Below, in pieces: positions 11,989 through 22,557 of a stretch of DNA of 64,000 nucleotides (positions are counted from its first letter, which is position 1; each line of letters starts with the position of its first letter). The notes beneath the pieces were generated by a model. The model had not been told where the DNA came from. It was given only the letters and a program-made list of their open reading frames with translations, and made no database searches. The position numbers were made by a program, and so were the translations under genes. Source of the DNA: Annulohypoxylon bovei var. microspora (lineage: Eukaryota > Ascomycota > Sordariomycetes > Xylariales > Hypoxylaceae); contig MU405213.1 in NCBI GenBank assembly GCA_022836615.1, positions 62,001 through 126,000 of the forward strand. Reading direction: 5' to 3'.

Positions 11989-14703
11989 TTCTGACGAGCC
12001 AGAAGAAAGGCCAGAAGAAAGGGAAGAAAAGAGGGAAAGGGTCATTAAGAAGGGTGGCCGATTTCGTTCGGAGTTATATCTGGGGAGAAGGGTTACTAGG
12101 GGGGGATTTGTTGATACAGTAAAACTAGTCCTAGCATGTCTTAATGATTATTGAGACTCCTTTTCTATTTGTCGGGCGCGGAGTCGGTGATGCTGCCCAA
12201 CTCCATCAACTCCACATGGATATGCAGCTCCTGTAGTTATCAATGGTTGCGGTCAACGATGTATCCACCGCGTGCCGTTTTCCTAGTCTTACGGTACGAG
12301 AAGTGAGCCCAGATCACAGGGGGGACACGGCCACCCGGGGATGAGGCGGCGGATGTGGATCAGGGGGTCCTTTCGCTGGCCAGCCAAAATCGACCACATC
12401 TCGTCACCGCCATTTGGCTCCCGCCGTATCCAAACGATTTTCCAGATAATGCAATTTCAGCGACCACCCACAGACGAAAGGGCAAATGACCTCCTTAGTC
12501 CCCAGCCCTTAAACAGTTCCTCCGTGATCGCATCCCGCGTACCTGGCTCCGTTTCTATGACCTGAGAGGTAGCGAAGTCGACGAGCAAACTCTAGTTTGT
12601 CTCCCGTCCCGCTGCGGGGACCTGATTTACTTGTGCGTTATCATGAAACGATTTTGAATCCATAATAGAGCGCCGATTATGCGAGGCATGAATCCGCGCG
12701 CGTGGTACCCTGACGTCAAAAACGACGAATGCCATCGGCGCCACGAGGGCTTCGAGAGACGGAAGAGCCGATCGTGATAGATGATTCTTCAGTCCGACGG
12801 GGCGTTCCTGTTGCCCCGTGATATCGGATCCGGAGCCGCTACAGCGACGTGGACGAATGCATCGCCATGATACGCCTGCCTAGGAAGTGCTATGAGGTAT
12901 TTCCATTCGTGAAGCCGGTTATATAACGAGACTAGACTCGAGTCTATGGAAAACACAGATGGAGTCATCATCATTTCTGCCAGTTTCATTCGTCAAGCCC
13001 AGGTCTAGTGGATAGTTAGCAGCAAGATGTGCCAGATTGCATCATTACCTATTCTTCTGTGCCACTGCTGCTCTTTAGTGTAGAATCATCGAGAAGATTA
13101 GCAAGAACATACGACAAATGGTTATGTTGGGTCTCAGATCACAGCTGCATTCGTTCATGTCGTAAAAAGTTCTTTGAGTAATATCGCCATTCTTTCCAAT
13201 CCAATTCGTAGACGATGGCACTTATTCAACTACCTCCCTGGCTAATCACACTCTGCGCCAATATGGGAAAGGCTCATGTCAATACCTACCTATATAGTTA
13301 TTCGCCTTGTCAATCGATATCGACCAATCTGAAATGTAATACACATAACTTACTACTAGACAACAATCCAATGCCCCATTCTTGGCCATGCTAAAGGGAA
13401 GCCATTCGCAGTATAATCCCATCCTATGACTATAATCGCATGTCCGTCTTGAGTAGGTACCTTTAATGCCTTCACTGCCCAGGTAGGTAACCTTCCTTAA
13501 CATCGCTCTCCAGATTAAATTAGTAAAGTTAAGTGCCTCGTACCACTGGGAACTCATATATGGGTGAACTATCTTATACCATCAAGTACCTACCTAGGTA
13601 GGTAGCTATCCACAACCACACATGTAGCACATTCGATTTCTATCTGCAACCTTGGGTCCGGCTAATGCACTTGTATCAATTTCTCGCACGTTCGAATTAT
13701 TCCAACGCTTCGAGAGCTAGGCTCGGAAGCTATACTAAAACAAAGGCTCCACATTCCCATAGGGGATGCGTGATAATTATTGAAAACCTAGAGACCTAAT
13801 ATCCTATATCCTTCATACCCAACGGCAAGGAGGGCTGGAAACGGTTAATCATATGCACGAAATAGCCAACCCAGCCAGTCCGAGAACCTTTGAATAAGAG
13901 CGACATCAAGTGATAACCCCAGGTTCTAGCATGACTTCATGTGAGTAATATACTTAGGTATGTACGTAAGTATGCTATACATATAGCTATAAGAGCACAT
14001 TGGGTACACAAGAACAGCTTACTATATATGAGTGGCTACATCTTACAGGGGCGAATTGTTAAATCCACGATCTCATAACATCGTTCGCGTTATACCGAAC
14101 ATATTATTCAGCTTATCTTCGATGGTATAGAGCGGGGTTGCTTGATGCGATCCTATTACTCCTACTCCTATGGCTACTTTCAAGTGGATTATAACTTACA
14201 TTTATTTTGCTTTCAATAGGTAACTATGCCTAGGCACTTACACACGAACTGTTGACTGCCTCGTCTAATGCTTTACTCTTCACTGCCCCCTCACTGCCTT
14301 GGTGGTTAACCCTAGTGGCCATAGTCAATTTGTTTGAGATTTTATATATGCACACATTATCAATTAATCTAGACTGAGGCTGTGCATCTCATTTATAAGC
14401 ACCCGGCTCGGTAGGATGCAGAACATAGGTAAGCTGTGGAAAATCCAGGGGGGTGGACGACGGTGGACGGTGGACGACCCGAGGCGGGACGACCTAATCC
14501 ACGCAAACGATGCGGCTTAGACAAAAAAGTATACAATAATTTTATATTATGAAAAAAAATTAAGAAGTTGACCTCCGAGTAAATGTTGCGCCCTACGACG
14601 CAAACTGTCTCATAATGGGAGGGTGGACATCTACAATAATTATTCATCTGCCCATTTAATCTGCGCTGCTACCCTATGCTTTCAATCAATCTACGACCAG
14701 AAA
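11989..14703. other. 2.7 kb spacer, no supported gene
   Basis: No coding signal was recognised. It includes an 18-bp perfect palindrome at 13587-13604. The right end is the presumed promoter of the HET-domain gene. Confidence 0.5.
13587..13604. repeat. 18-bp palindrome TACCTACCTAGGTAGGTA
   Basis: Perfect palindrome with central CCTAGG. It is one of a family of such motifs scattered through the spacers of this window. Confidence 0.8.
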
Positions 14704-17022
14704 ATGATGCAGCACAATACCAGTAATTGTCTTAGTGGCGGGTCTAGGAGTCCTTCTCCCCTATTGAATCTCGAAGCTATTTCGCTAAGCAATGCGGAGA
14801 CGATGCTCTGCTCTGCATGCCAGAGAATCTTCGCGCAACCACCACGTTCACTGGCACGATATGATAGGCTTTGGGTCGATGTTGCAACAAATTGCTATGT
14901 GCCGAGAGAAGAAGTAACGAGACTAGCGCATCATCCGACCCAAGAAACTTTCGATCAGGCCGTTAAAGATGGGTGTTTTATCTGTACTAAGGTTGATATC
15001 GCTTTGGCTGGCCAGCCAGTCAGACTTGCACCTGAAACTATGGGGGATAGATCCCATCGACCATACTGGGAGAGTTTTATTAAGATAGTTCCGATGAGAA
15101 GTGCTGAGTTGTCCAATGCGGCATGCCGTTACAAACTAGTTGCATATAATGTATGCGAAGTTGGGCAGGAAGTACAGGGGAAGGCAAAAACTTTCTTCAT
15201 GGTGCCAGGTGAGTTTAATTTTTCTCTATTTGGTAGTCACTCTGATACTAATACTAGAGGAGTCAACGGAAAGAAACTTGAATTCAACGTACCAGCTAAG
15301 GGGCGTTTATCCCAGATTAAGAAATGGATGACTGCCTGCTGCCGACAACATGAGTGGGGTTGTATAAAGTATCGTTGCCATCAATGGGCGAGACCTTCGC
15401 GCCTCATCGATGTCGGCCCCACAGGACAAGACTTCGTCTCATTAGAGCTATATGAGAACATACAAGAACTCAATGTATCATACATTACGATGAGCCATAG
15501 GTGGCTAAAACAGAATTCACCAGTGCTTACGAGAGGTAACCTAGAAAAGATGATGAAGAGCGGCATCTTACTCTCGGAATTGCCTAAAAGTTATCAGGAT
15601 GCTATAAGCATTGCCCGACACGTGGGGATCAAATATCTTTGGATCGATTCCCTATGCATATTGCAAGACTCGGAGGAGGATTTCAGTAAGGAGGCAGAAT
15701 GCATGGGAAATATATACGCCGGAGGTGCTTTCAATATCGTTGCATCCAACTCGGGTAACTGGGAGACTGGGTTGTTTTCGAGTAGAACCGATAAAGGACT
15801 TATACCGATTGTTCAGCCCTCGTGGCCGGATATGAGTGACAGCAAAGCTTTTGCTCTCAACCCCGAGGGCGTTGATGCTTCTGAAGGGGCTTTGCTAGGA
15901 AGCCTTTTGTTCAATAGGGGGTGGATCCACCAGGAAGTGCAACTAGCCCCTTCTAACTTGTTCTGTACTGAACATCAGCTCTGGTGGGTATGTTTGGAGG
16001 GAACATATTGCGAAGCCTATCCCGGAGGTCTGAATGAGACATTTGATGGAATGGGATACAGGACCAGTCGACTAGGAATTATACGTACTCTCGTGGTCCC
16101 AGAAATCAACCCCCCCTTTTCGCATAGGTTGCACAAGAAACAGGACGATCAAACTTTCGAAAGTCGCTTATTCATATACGCGTGGCTAAAACTCGTTCAA
16201 GGCTACTCGGGGTCAACTACTACACAACCAGATGATAAACTAATTGCGATAGGCGGCATAGTGAAACTATTACGACAATGGATGTGTAAGACACAATGCA
16301 ATCTACAGCATAGTTATTTCTCTGGAATGTGGCGACACTGTATTCTCGAGCAATTAAGTTGGTGCGCTTATGGATCATATAGAGCTAACGAGCTGCAACC
16401 CAGGTGGATGGGTACATATAAGATACCTACTTGGTCGTGGGCTAGCATCAACGGCGCCGTGTTTTACGATCATATAACCGGCGAAGAGTCTACCCATGAG
16501 TGGATCTTACCCGAGGCTGCCAAAGCACCAAAACCATTAGCGAAGATACTATCATTAAACACCACGGGGCTGGATCCCCTTGGCCGAACAAGTAATCGAA
16601 ATATCCTTAAAATTCGGGGAGCGACATTTCCTGTCTTGTTTACGAGCGAAGAACTAGAGCCAATGGTATGGGCGGAAGTCGAATACAATCAGTTAGGTAG
16701 GAATAAACGACAAGGAATTACTATCTACTTCGATTGCTCTGAAGAACTCCTAGAAGCGAATACTGACCGACACGGGTATACTGCGATGCCATTGCTGCTG
16801 CATGAATCAAAACAGGAACGTGGACTCTTTCTTATCTTGAGAGGCATTATATTGCGAAGAATAGGGGATGAAGATACTCAAATATATAAACGATGTGGAT
16901 ATTTTGACAGTCGCTTTACCCGTGGGTCTAGCGGCGAACTTATATTGAAAGGGATTGCTATAGAACCACAGCTCAGGGCTGAATCGGCAAATAGCATTGA
17001 TGAAACTTACCTCATCACATAA
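14704..17022 (+). CDS. HET-domain (heterokaryon incompatibility) protein, 772 aa
   Basis: Single exon from ATG 14704 to TAA 17022. The frame is open a further 27 codons upstream but without ATG; a second ATG is adjacent. Residues about 36-100 carry paired cysteines (CSACQRIF and later CFIC) seen ahead of many HET domains. The HET domain spans roughly 260-415: VSYITMSHRW, then LPKSYQDAISIARHVGIKYLWIDSLCILQDS in overlapping pieces, EAECMGNIYAGGAFNIVAS, and NRGWIHQEVQLAPS. The long C-terminal part lacks recognisable NACHT, WD40 or ankyrin repeats. HET proteins trigger cell death after fusion of incompatible hyphae; most genomic copies are of unknown specificity. It is convergent with PRO2 and stands apart in being intronless. 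Confidence 0.92.
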   Translation: MMQHNTSNCLSGGSRSPSPLLNLEAISLSNAETMLCSACQRIFAQPPRSLARYDRLWVDVATNCYVPREEVTRLAHHPTQETFDQAVKDGCFICTKVDIALAGQPVRLAPETMGDRSHRPYWESFIKIVPMRSAELSNAACRYKLVAYNVCEVGQEVQGKAKTFFMVPGEFNFSLFGSHSDTNTRGVNGKKLEFNVPAKGRLSQIKKWMTACCRQHEWGCIKYRCHQWARPSRLIDVGPTGQDFVSLELYENIQELNVSYITMSHRWLKQNSPVLTRGNLEKMMKSGILLSELPKSYQDAISIARHVGIKYLWIDSLCILQDSEEDFSKEAECMGNIYAGGAFNIVASNSGNWETGLFSSRTDKGLIPIVQPSWPDMSDSKAFALNPEGVDASEGALLGSLLFNRGWIHQEVQLAPSNLFCTEHQLWWVCLEGTYCEAYPGGLNETFDGMGYRTSRLGIIRTLVVPEINPPFSHRLHKKQDDQTFESRLFIYAWLKLVQGYSGSTTTQPDDKLIAIGGIVKLLRQWMCKTQCNLQHSYFSGMWRHCILEQLSWCAYGSYRANELQPRWMGTYKIPTWSWASINGAVFYDHITGEESTHEWILPEAAKAPKPLAKILSLNTTGLDPLGRTSNRNILKIRGATFPVLFTSEELEPMVWAEVEYNQLGRNKRQGITIYFDCSEELLEANTDRHGYTAMPLLLHESKQERGLFLILRGIILRRIGDEDTQIYKRCGYFDSRFTRGSSGELILKGIAIEPQLRAESANSIDETYLIT

Positions 17023-17398
17023 TTATAATCGAATATTTACCAACTTCGTAACGTACTGAACACATATTTGAAACCCGATTTTGAACTTTGTGTTTCGTGG
17101 TTATGAAGTCGACACAATACTTCCCTTGCCAAACAAAAAGAAAAAAAAGGGGGCGGGGTTCCGCATAAGGCGGGCAAGTCAGTGTACAACACCTCGCCTT
17201 ATGCCGTTTTTATTTTACATTCAGCGAAACTAAATTATATTCGTGTGAGATAACTGAAGCCTAGATATCTTTTTGGATATTCTTCTCATGTAACTTAAAT
17301 CGGGCACCTTTTCCAAAATTTCACCCCCGTAATTTACTGCCTAAACGCCTCAAAGCCTACTTACTTATGCATATATCCTATTCGCAAAGAACAACTTT
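17023..17398. other. Convergent spacer between HET gene and PRO2
   Basis: It holds the 3' ends of both genes, an A-rich then G-rich run near 17138-17159, and a 10-bp inverted repeat (17163-17204). Confidence 0.5.
17163..17204. repeat. 10-bp inverted repeat GCATAAGGCG / CGCCTTATGC
   Basis: Perfect arms separated by 22 nt between two convergent genes. It could form a hairpin in either 3' UTR; the right arm is followed by a T-rich run on the plus strand. Confidence 0.7.
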
Positions 17399-18801
17399 TT
17401 ACGAGAGAAGTTTTTCGTGCTTGAAGCTCTTCTTCCCCTCGCCCTCTCCGTACGCGGCCGTTACATGCCCCTGCCCTCGAATCTTGTATTTGTAGATCAT
17501 AAGGCCTTCCAAACCAACAGGACCCCGAGAATGGATCTTATTGGTGCTGATGCCAACCTCGGTGCCGAACCCGTACCTCATGCCGTCGGCGAACCGGGTA
17601 GAGGCATTCCAGTACACGCCCGCCGCATCTACGCTCGACATAAATAGCTCGGCAAGTTCCGACGAACTGGTCAGTATTCCGTCCGTGTGCTTGGAACCGT
17701 GGGTGTTGATGTGAGCGATTGCTTCGTGGATGTCCGCAACCGTCTTAACTGCAAGCGTCAGGCTAAGAAACTCGGTGTCGAAGTCGGCGTCTTGCGCATC
17801 CTTGAGCGTGTCGGCTAGATTCGAAGGTAGTCTTTTAATAAGACTCGCTTTGCTCTTAGCATCGCAGCGTAAGGTAACTCCTTTCGCAATTAAATTTCCG
17901 GCTGCCATTGGAAGAATAGTTGCGAGGGCAGATTCCTGGACTAGCAGCGTCTCTAGGCTGTTGCATGCGGCGGGATAGCTAGTCTTGGAGTCGATTAATA
18001 CGTCTGATGCCATCCTCAGATCTGCTGATTGCTCGAGGAATATCGAGCACAAGCCATCCGCGTGACCAAGAACAGGGATCTTGGTGTTCGACTTGATATA
18101 TTTAACCAGGTCGTTAGAACCTCGAGGTATTACGAGATCAATGTATTGATCCAGGTCCAGAAGCTGTGGTATCACATCTCTTGTTGTGACAAGCTGAATG
18201 GCACCGTTGGGAACCTTTGTCTTCTCGAGAGCTGTGGAGATGACCTTAGAGATAGCGACGAAAGATTCTGTTGATTCTTTTCCTCCTTTTAGAATAGCGG
18301 CATTTCCCGACTTTATCGCCAGAGAGGCGATGTTGGCAATGACCTCAGGCCGTGCCTCAAAGATAATTAGAAGAACACCGATGGGACAAGTTACTCTCGT
18401 CAACTCCAGTCCATCATCAAGCTTAGTTCTTAAAGTAATCTTGCCAACTTTGAAGTCATTAGCTGAGTACGTATCTGGATCATCAGCACTGGTGACTCAC
18501 CAGGATCCTCTAGACCTCGAACGTCAAGTATGCCCTTCAGCATGTCTTCCCATTTCCCTTCCTTCCCGAGGTCTAACCTTGAAACTAGGCTCTGACTTAA
18601 CTGGCCGCTCTCTGCTGCTAAGCGTGCAGCTTCAAGATCACGAGCGTTAGCTGCGAGGATATCCTTCTTGGCGGCAGTTAGGCCAGCATGAATGGCAGTC
18701 AAAGCATCATTTCTTGCATACTCAGATAGGGTAGCAAGGACGTGTGATGCCTCTTTTGCCGCTTTAGCAGCTTCAGAAGGGGAAGCGCTTGTGAGAGACA
18801 T
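17399..18801 (-). CDS. PRO2: Gamma-glutamyl phosphate reductase (proline biosynthesis)
   Basis: Two exons, 18801-18501 and 18447-17399, with a 53-nt GTGAGT..AAG intron containing a GCTAATGAC branch site. The total is 449 aa, close to yeast Pro2 (456). The enzyme reduces gamma-glutamyl phosphate to glutamate semialdehyde with NADPH, the second step of proline synthesis. The splice restores LEDPVGKITLRTKLDDG; then come TRVTCPIGVLLIIFEARPEV (about 117-136), LKGGKES, the VIPRGSND motif, and SYPAACNSLETLLV with catalytic Cys262. The end (RGPVGLEGLMIYKYKIRG) is typical. A CCTAGGTACCTAGG palindrome lies two bases upstream of the ATG. No canonical TGACTCA (CPC1/GCN4) site was seen nearby. Confidence 0.97.
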
Positions 18802-20383
18802 CGCCTAGGTACCTAGGATATTGACCTCCAATATTGAGCAATGTTGATATTCCTATATCGGTTGAATAATAGCGTCGAAGTTGAAAATGACTATGATGCA
18901 AGTGGCTAATGACGGCTCAGGTTACCAGCGGTTATTGGATGAAATTCTACCCCACACCCCATCGTAGAAATTACAGCCGCAGTGGCTGAACTCATAATTA
19001 TGGACACCTGTCAGCCACATTCAATTCCGCTCCTGTCCTCCCTCGTTGCCTCGTAAACTTTTTCATCTTTCTCATCCAATAAATTTCGCTACCAAGCGAC
19101 TCGTAGATTTTCATCCTGTTGTGCGACATTCCTACATACATATGCCATCACTACCTCGCCGGTATACCAAGCTATGATGATATATTCGCTCTAGTCTTTC
19201 GACCCGACTCGCAGTGGTCGTAGAATCTACCTGTCTTTCGGGGTTTCTTTTTGGACATTCTCTTTCTTGTATCTACCAGGTTGCGCTCTGTAGACACTGT
19301 CTTTTGGATGAGTATCCTGATCAAGTAGCTGAGAATTATCTTAGCAACGAGTAGAAGAGTTCCTAATGGTGTGTTGTAACTGACTACTTGCTAGTAGCGT
19401 TATCGACCTATTGTGTTATTTTACCTCCTCCGCGGATATCCTACCAAGGCGATTCTTAGATGACTAGGTAGAGCCTGCGAGCTCGTCCGGATCGTGTCTG
19501 TCTCACGAGCCACGACTTATCTCTTTCTTCATGCGTTTATGTCAAAATGAAAGTCAGCGAATTACAGTTGTGGGAATACAAAAACCTTCTAGCGATTCCA
19601 CGTCAACTGAAACATTGTAGTTTACAAAAGATTATCACCGTATTTCCGCCGGGGACCGTTCCTAGCGCCGATGAATTCCATACGCATGGATATGTGGTAG
19701 ACTAGTACCATAGGATCCGATCCCAAGCCAGTATACACCCGCATTGGGGTCCCGGGATCGCCAGATTGTAACCTTTTGGAGGGTCGGCTTTCCTGATGGC
19801 TAAGGTCTGGCGTATCGGAACCGCTAACCGAATGGACTCTTTGACCCGCGGCCATGAATCTCGGGGTTTTCGGCTTTTCGCGCGCAGATGCAACATACAA
19901 GTCCCGTTTCTGCAGCTCGTCTCCACACTAACTAAAGCAGTGAATCGTCACAAAAGCTTGTTGTTTTACCTGCCGAGGTAGGTTAGGTAGGTTGGCAGGG
20001 CAGGTTCCTACGATAGGTCCACCATACGAACGATAGGTAGGTAGTGCTCACTTCGCCTCTCATTGACCCCCCTGGCGTTTCTATGTGTTATAGCACCGGA
20101 GTAAATTTTTGGATATTCTACTACTTCACCGTCTAGTCCCCCAACCTCCAAGTTCTTGACATTATGGTTCCCATTGTCTTGGTAATAACTATCCTATATT
20201 TGTCCATGAATCATCACGGTACGGTACAGTTACAAGGACCTCGATTTGGTATTGACATCAACCCTACCACGTCTACTTGAACTTTTATTTTACTCCACCG
20301 ATATCGGTTATCACACTGTCGGTCTAGATATCCCAGGTCTACCGTCAAGAGTCACTTTTTTGTTCACCAGAAACTCAGTGAAT
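18802..20383. other. Divergent spacer between PRO2 and the MFS gene
   Basis: Shared promoter region of two divergent genes. It contains the palindrome at 18804-18817 and a GTAGGTTAGGTAGGT run near 19977-19992. There is no further gene. Confidence 0.5.
18804..18817. repeat. 14-bp palindrome CCTAGGTACCTAGG abutting the PRO2 start
   Basis: Perfect palindrome ending two bases from the PRO2 ATG on the minus strand, so it should lie in the mRNA leader. Confidence 0.85.
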
Positions 20384-22190
20384 ATGACTATTGATCCAGA
20401 AAAGATAGACGCAAAGTCAGAAGACGTTGGGTTCGATGGAGAACCATCAGATGACAAGGAAGCTACTGCGTCCATAATCAGCACAAATCATGACGTGGAT
20501 GATAATTCGATAGACGTCGTTCCTGAACAAATATTATCACCAAATGGCATACCAGTCGACGAAGAAGCTGCGGCTACTACGTCAACGGACCGGGCTAGAT
20601 CACAAGCATCGTCTGCTCGGTCTAGGTCGCTATCTATTGTACCAAGGCTAAAACGACGAGGCTTCCTCGCGCAATTGACGCTCATACCAGAGGTCGAGCG
20701 ACCCTACGAATATCCAAACAAAGTCAAATGGACAATAACAGCGTTCATAGCATTAGCTGCGTGTGCTGCGCCGATGGGGTCTGCTATCTTCTTCCGTAAG
20801 CATATACATGTCTTCCATTAAACCGTAGCATACCTATAACCTTTCTCTGCGAATAAGTACTAGAGGACTCACGTAAATCGTATTAGCTGCCCTTCCGGAG
20901 ATGTCCAAAAGTCTCAATGCATCGCCGACGGTGGTGAACTTGACAGTAGCGTTGTATATGCTTGCAATGTCTATCTTCCCGCTGTGGTGGAGTTCCTTCT
21001 CCGAGACCCTAGGACGACGTAATATCTACCTATCATCCTTCTTTCTAAACGTTGTCTTCTCCCTGCTAAGCGGCCTAAGTGTCAATATATCTATGTTGAT
21101 CGTCTTCCGTGTCCTCTCTGGCGGAGCTGCCGCATCCGTTCAGGCCGTTGGCGCGGGGACCATAGCTGATATATGGGAACCGCGAGAACGTGGTCGTGCT
21201 ATGGGCTATTTCTACTTGGGTCCGTTGATGGGCCCCCTTTTAGCTCCTATCATCGGTGGTGCGCTCACGGAAGGTTTCGACTGGAGGGGAACCGAATGGT
21301 TCCTCACTGCATATGGTGCCGTCGTGCTTGTCCTTATTTTATTCTGCGTGCCAGAAACTCTAGCAAGGCGTACGCCCGCGACCGCGGTTCAATCGTCACA
21401 CACAAACGACTTATCGCGCGTTTCCACCACGCGCTCGGTGCAAATATACACTAAGAACGCGGCAGCATCGTTGAAGCGATGCTTCGTCGACCCTCTCGAA
21501 ATCATCCTATACCTCCGCTTCCCCGCCGTGGCCATAACCGTGTACTATGCCGCCATCACCTTCGGCGCTCTATACGTCCTAAACATCTCCCTCCAGTCGT
21601 CGTTCTCCACAGAGCCGTACGGCTACTCGGCCATCATCATAGGCCTGCTCTACCTTCCGGGCTCGCTAGGCTACTTCGCGGCGTCGATGCTAGGCGGGCG
21701 CTGGATCGACCGCATCATGGTGCGGGCGGCGGAGAAGGCTCAGCGCTACGACGCGCACGGGAAGCTCATCTACCTCCCCGAGGACCGCATGCGCGAAAAC
21801 GCCTGGATCGCCGCGACGCTGTACCCCGGCGCGCTGATCTGGTCCGGCTGGACCTTGCAATACGGCATCCACTGGGCGGCGCCGTCCGTGGCGAACTTCT
21901 TCTTCGGCGTCGGCAGCATGCTGGTCTTCAGCGCGGCAACGACCATGCTCACGGAGTTCATGCCCGGGAGGAGCAGCAGCGGCGTTGCCCTCAACAATTT
22001 CGTGAGGAATATTCTCAGCTGCACGGGGGGTATCGTAGGCCAGCCCCTGATCGATGCCATAGGCGTGGGGTGGCTGATGACTATAGTGGGATTGGTCTCT
22101 TGGATAAGCGGGAACTTGTGCATTTACTTTCTCAGGAAGAACAGTCGGAAGTGGCGGGAGCAGATGGATAAGGCTCTGAATAGTAACTGA
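20384..22190 (+). CDS. DHA1-type MFS transporter (QDR/AQR1-like drug:H+ antiporter)
   Basis: Two exons, 20384-20795 and 20887-22190, with a 91-nt GTAAGC..TAG intron, giving 571 aa. The splice restores GSAIFFPALPEMSKSLNASP at the end of membrane segment 1. The start is the ATG of MTIDPEK; the frame is open upstream. An acidic, Ser/Thr-rich cytosolic N terminus of about 110 residues precedes twelve predicted membrane segments. SETLGRRNIYL is the loop 2-3 signature; AVGAGTIADIWEPRERGRAMG and YFYLGPLMGPLLAPIIGG match the DHA1 antiporter motifs; NFVRNILSCTGGIVGQPLID closes the C-terminal half. Relatives export weak acids, polyamines or drugs across the plasma membrane; the substrate here is unknown. 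The second half (from about 21480) is sharply more GC-rich than the first. Confidence 0.93.
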
Positions 22191-22557
22191 GCGTGGCTAC
22201 TCTGGCTAGATGTTTAGCCGCTAGGGGGTTGGGAACTCCTGTTTACGACGTAATATGATCTATGGTTTGGACGAAGTTTCTTACATAGGTAGATAAATAG
22301 GTGCGTGCCATAAAACCTTGGGATGAGGTAGAGAGTAGAGCATACATACCTACATATATATATAGGTCGCGTTGATAAAAGTTTTGATTACAATAGTTAC
22401 TTAATTACGTATATACGAACGATATGGACGAGATCAATGACACTGCGTATATACCCACTACCTACCTTCATCCACCTACATACATGCATGCCTCCTACGT
22501 ATCTATCTATGTACGATCACAAAGCCCACAAAGTGAACCCTCCTCCCCTTCCTTACT
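22191..22557. other. Convergent spacer, MFS gene and SRY1-like gene
   Basis: 3' flanks only. Short TACCTAC/TATATA runs occur near 22346-22366 and 22455-22500. Confidence 0.5.

Noticed and set aside
21479..22171. 230-codon Arg/His-rich frame on the plus strand
   Set aside because: It is an overlapping frame of the MFS transporter; the stop-free length follows from the local GC-rich third positions.
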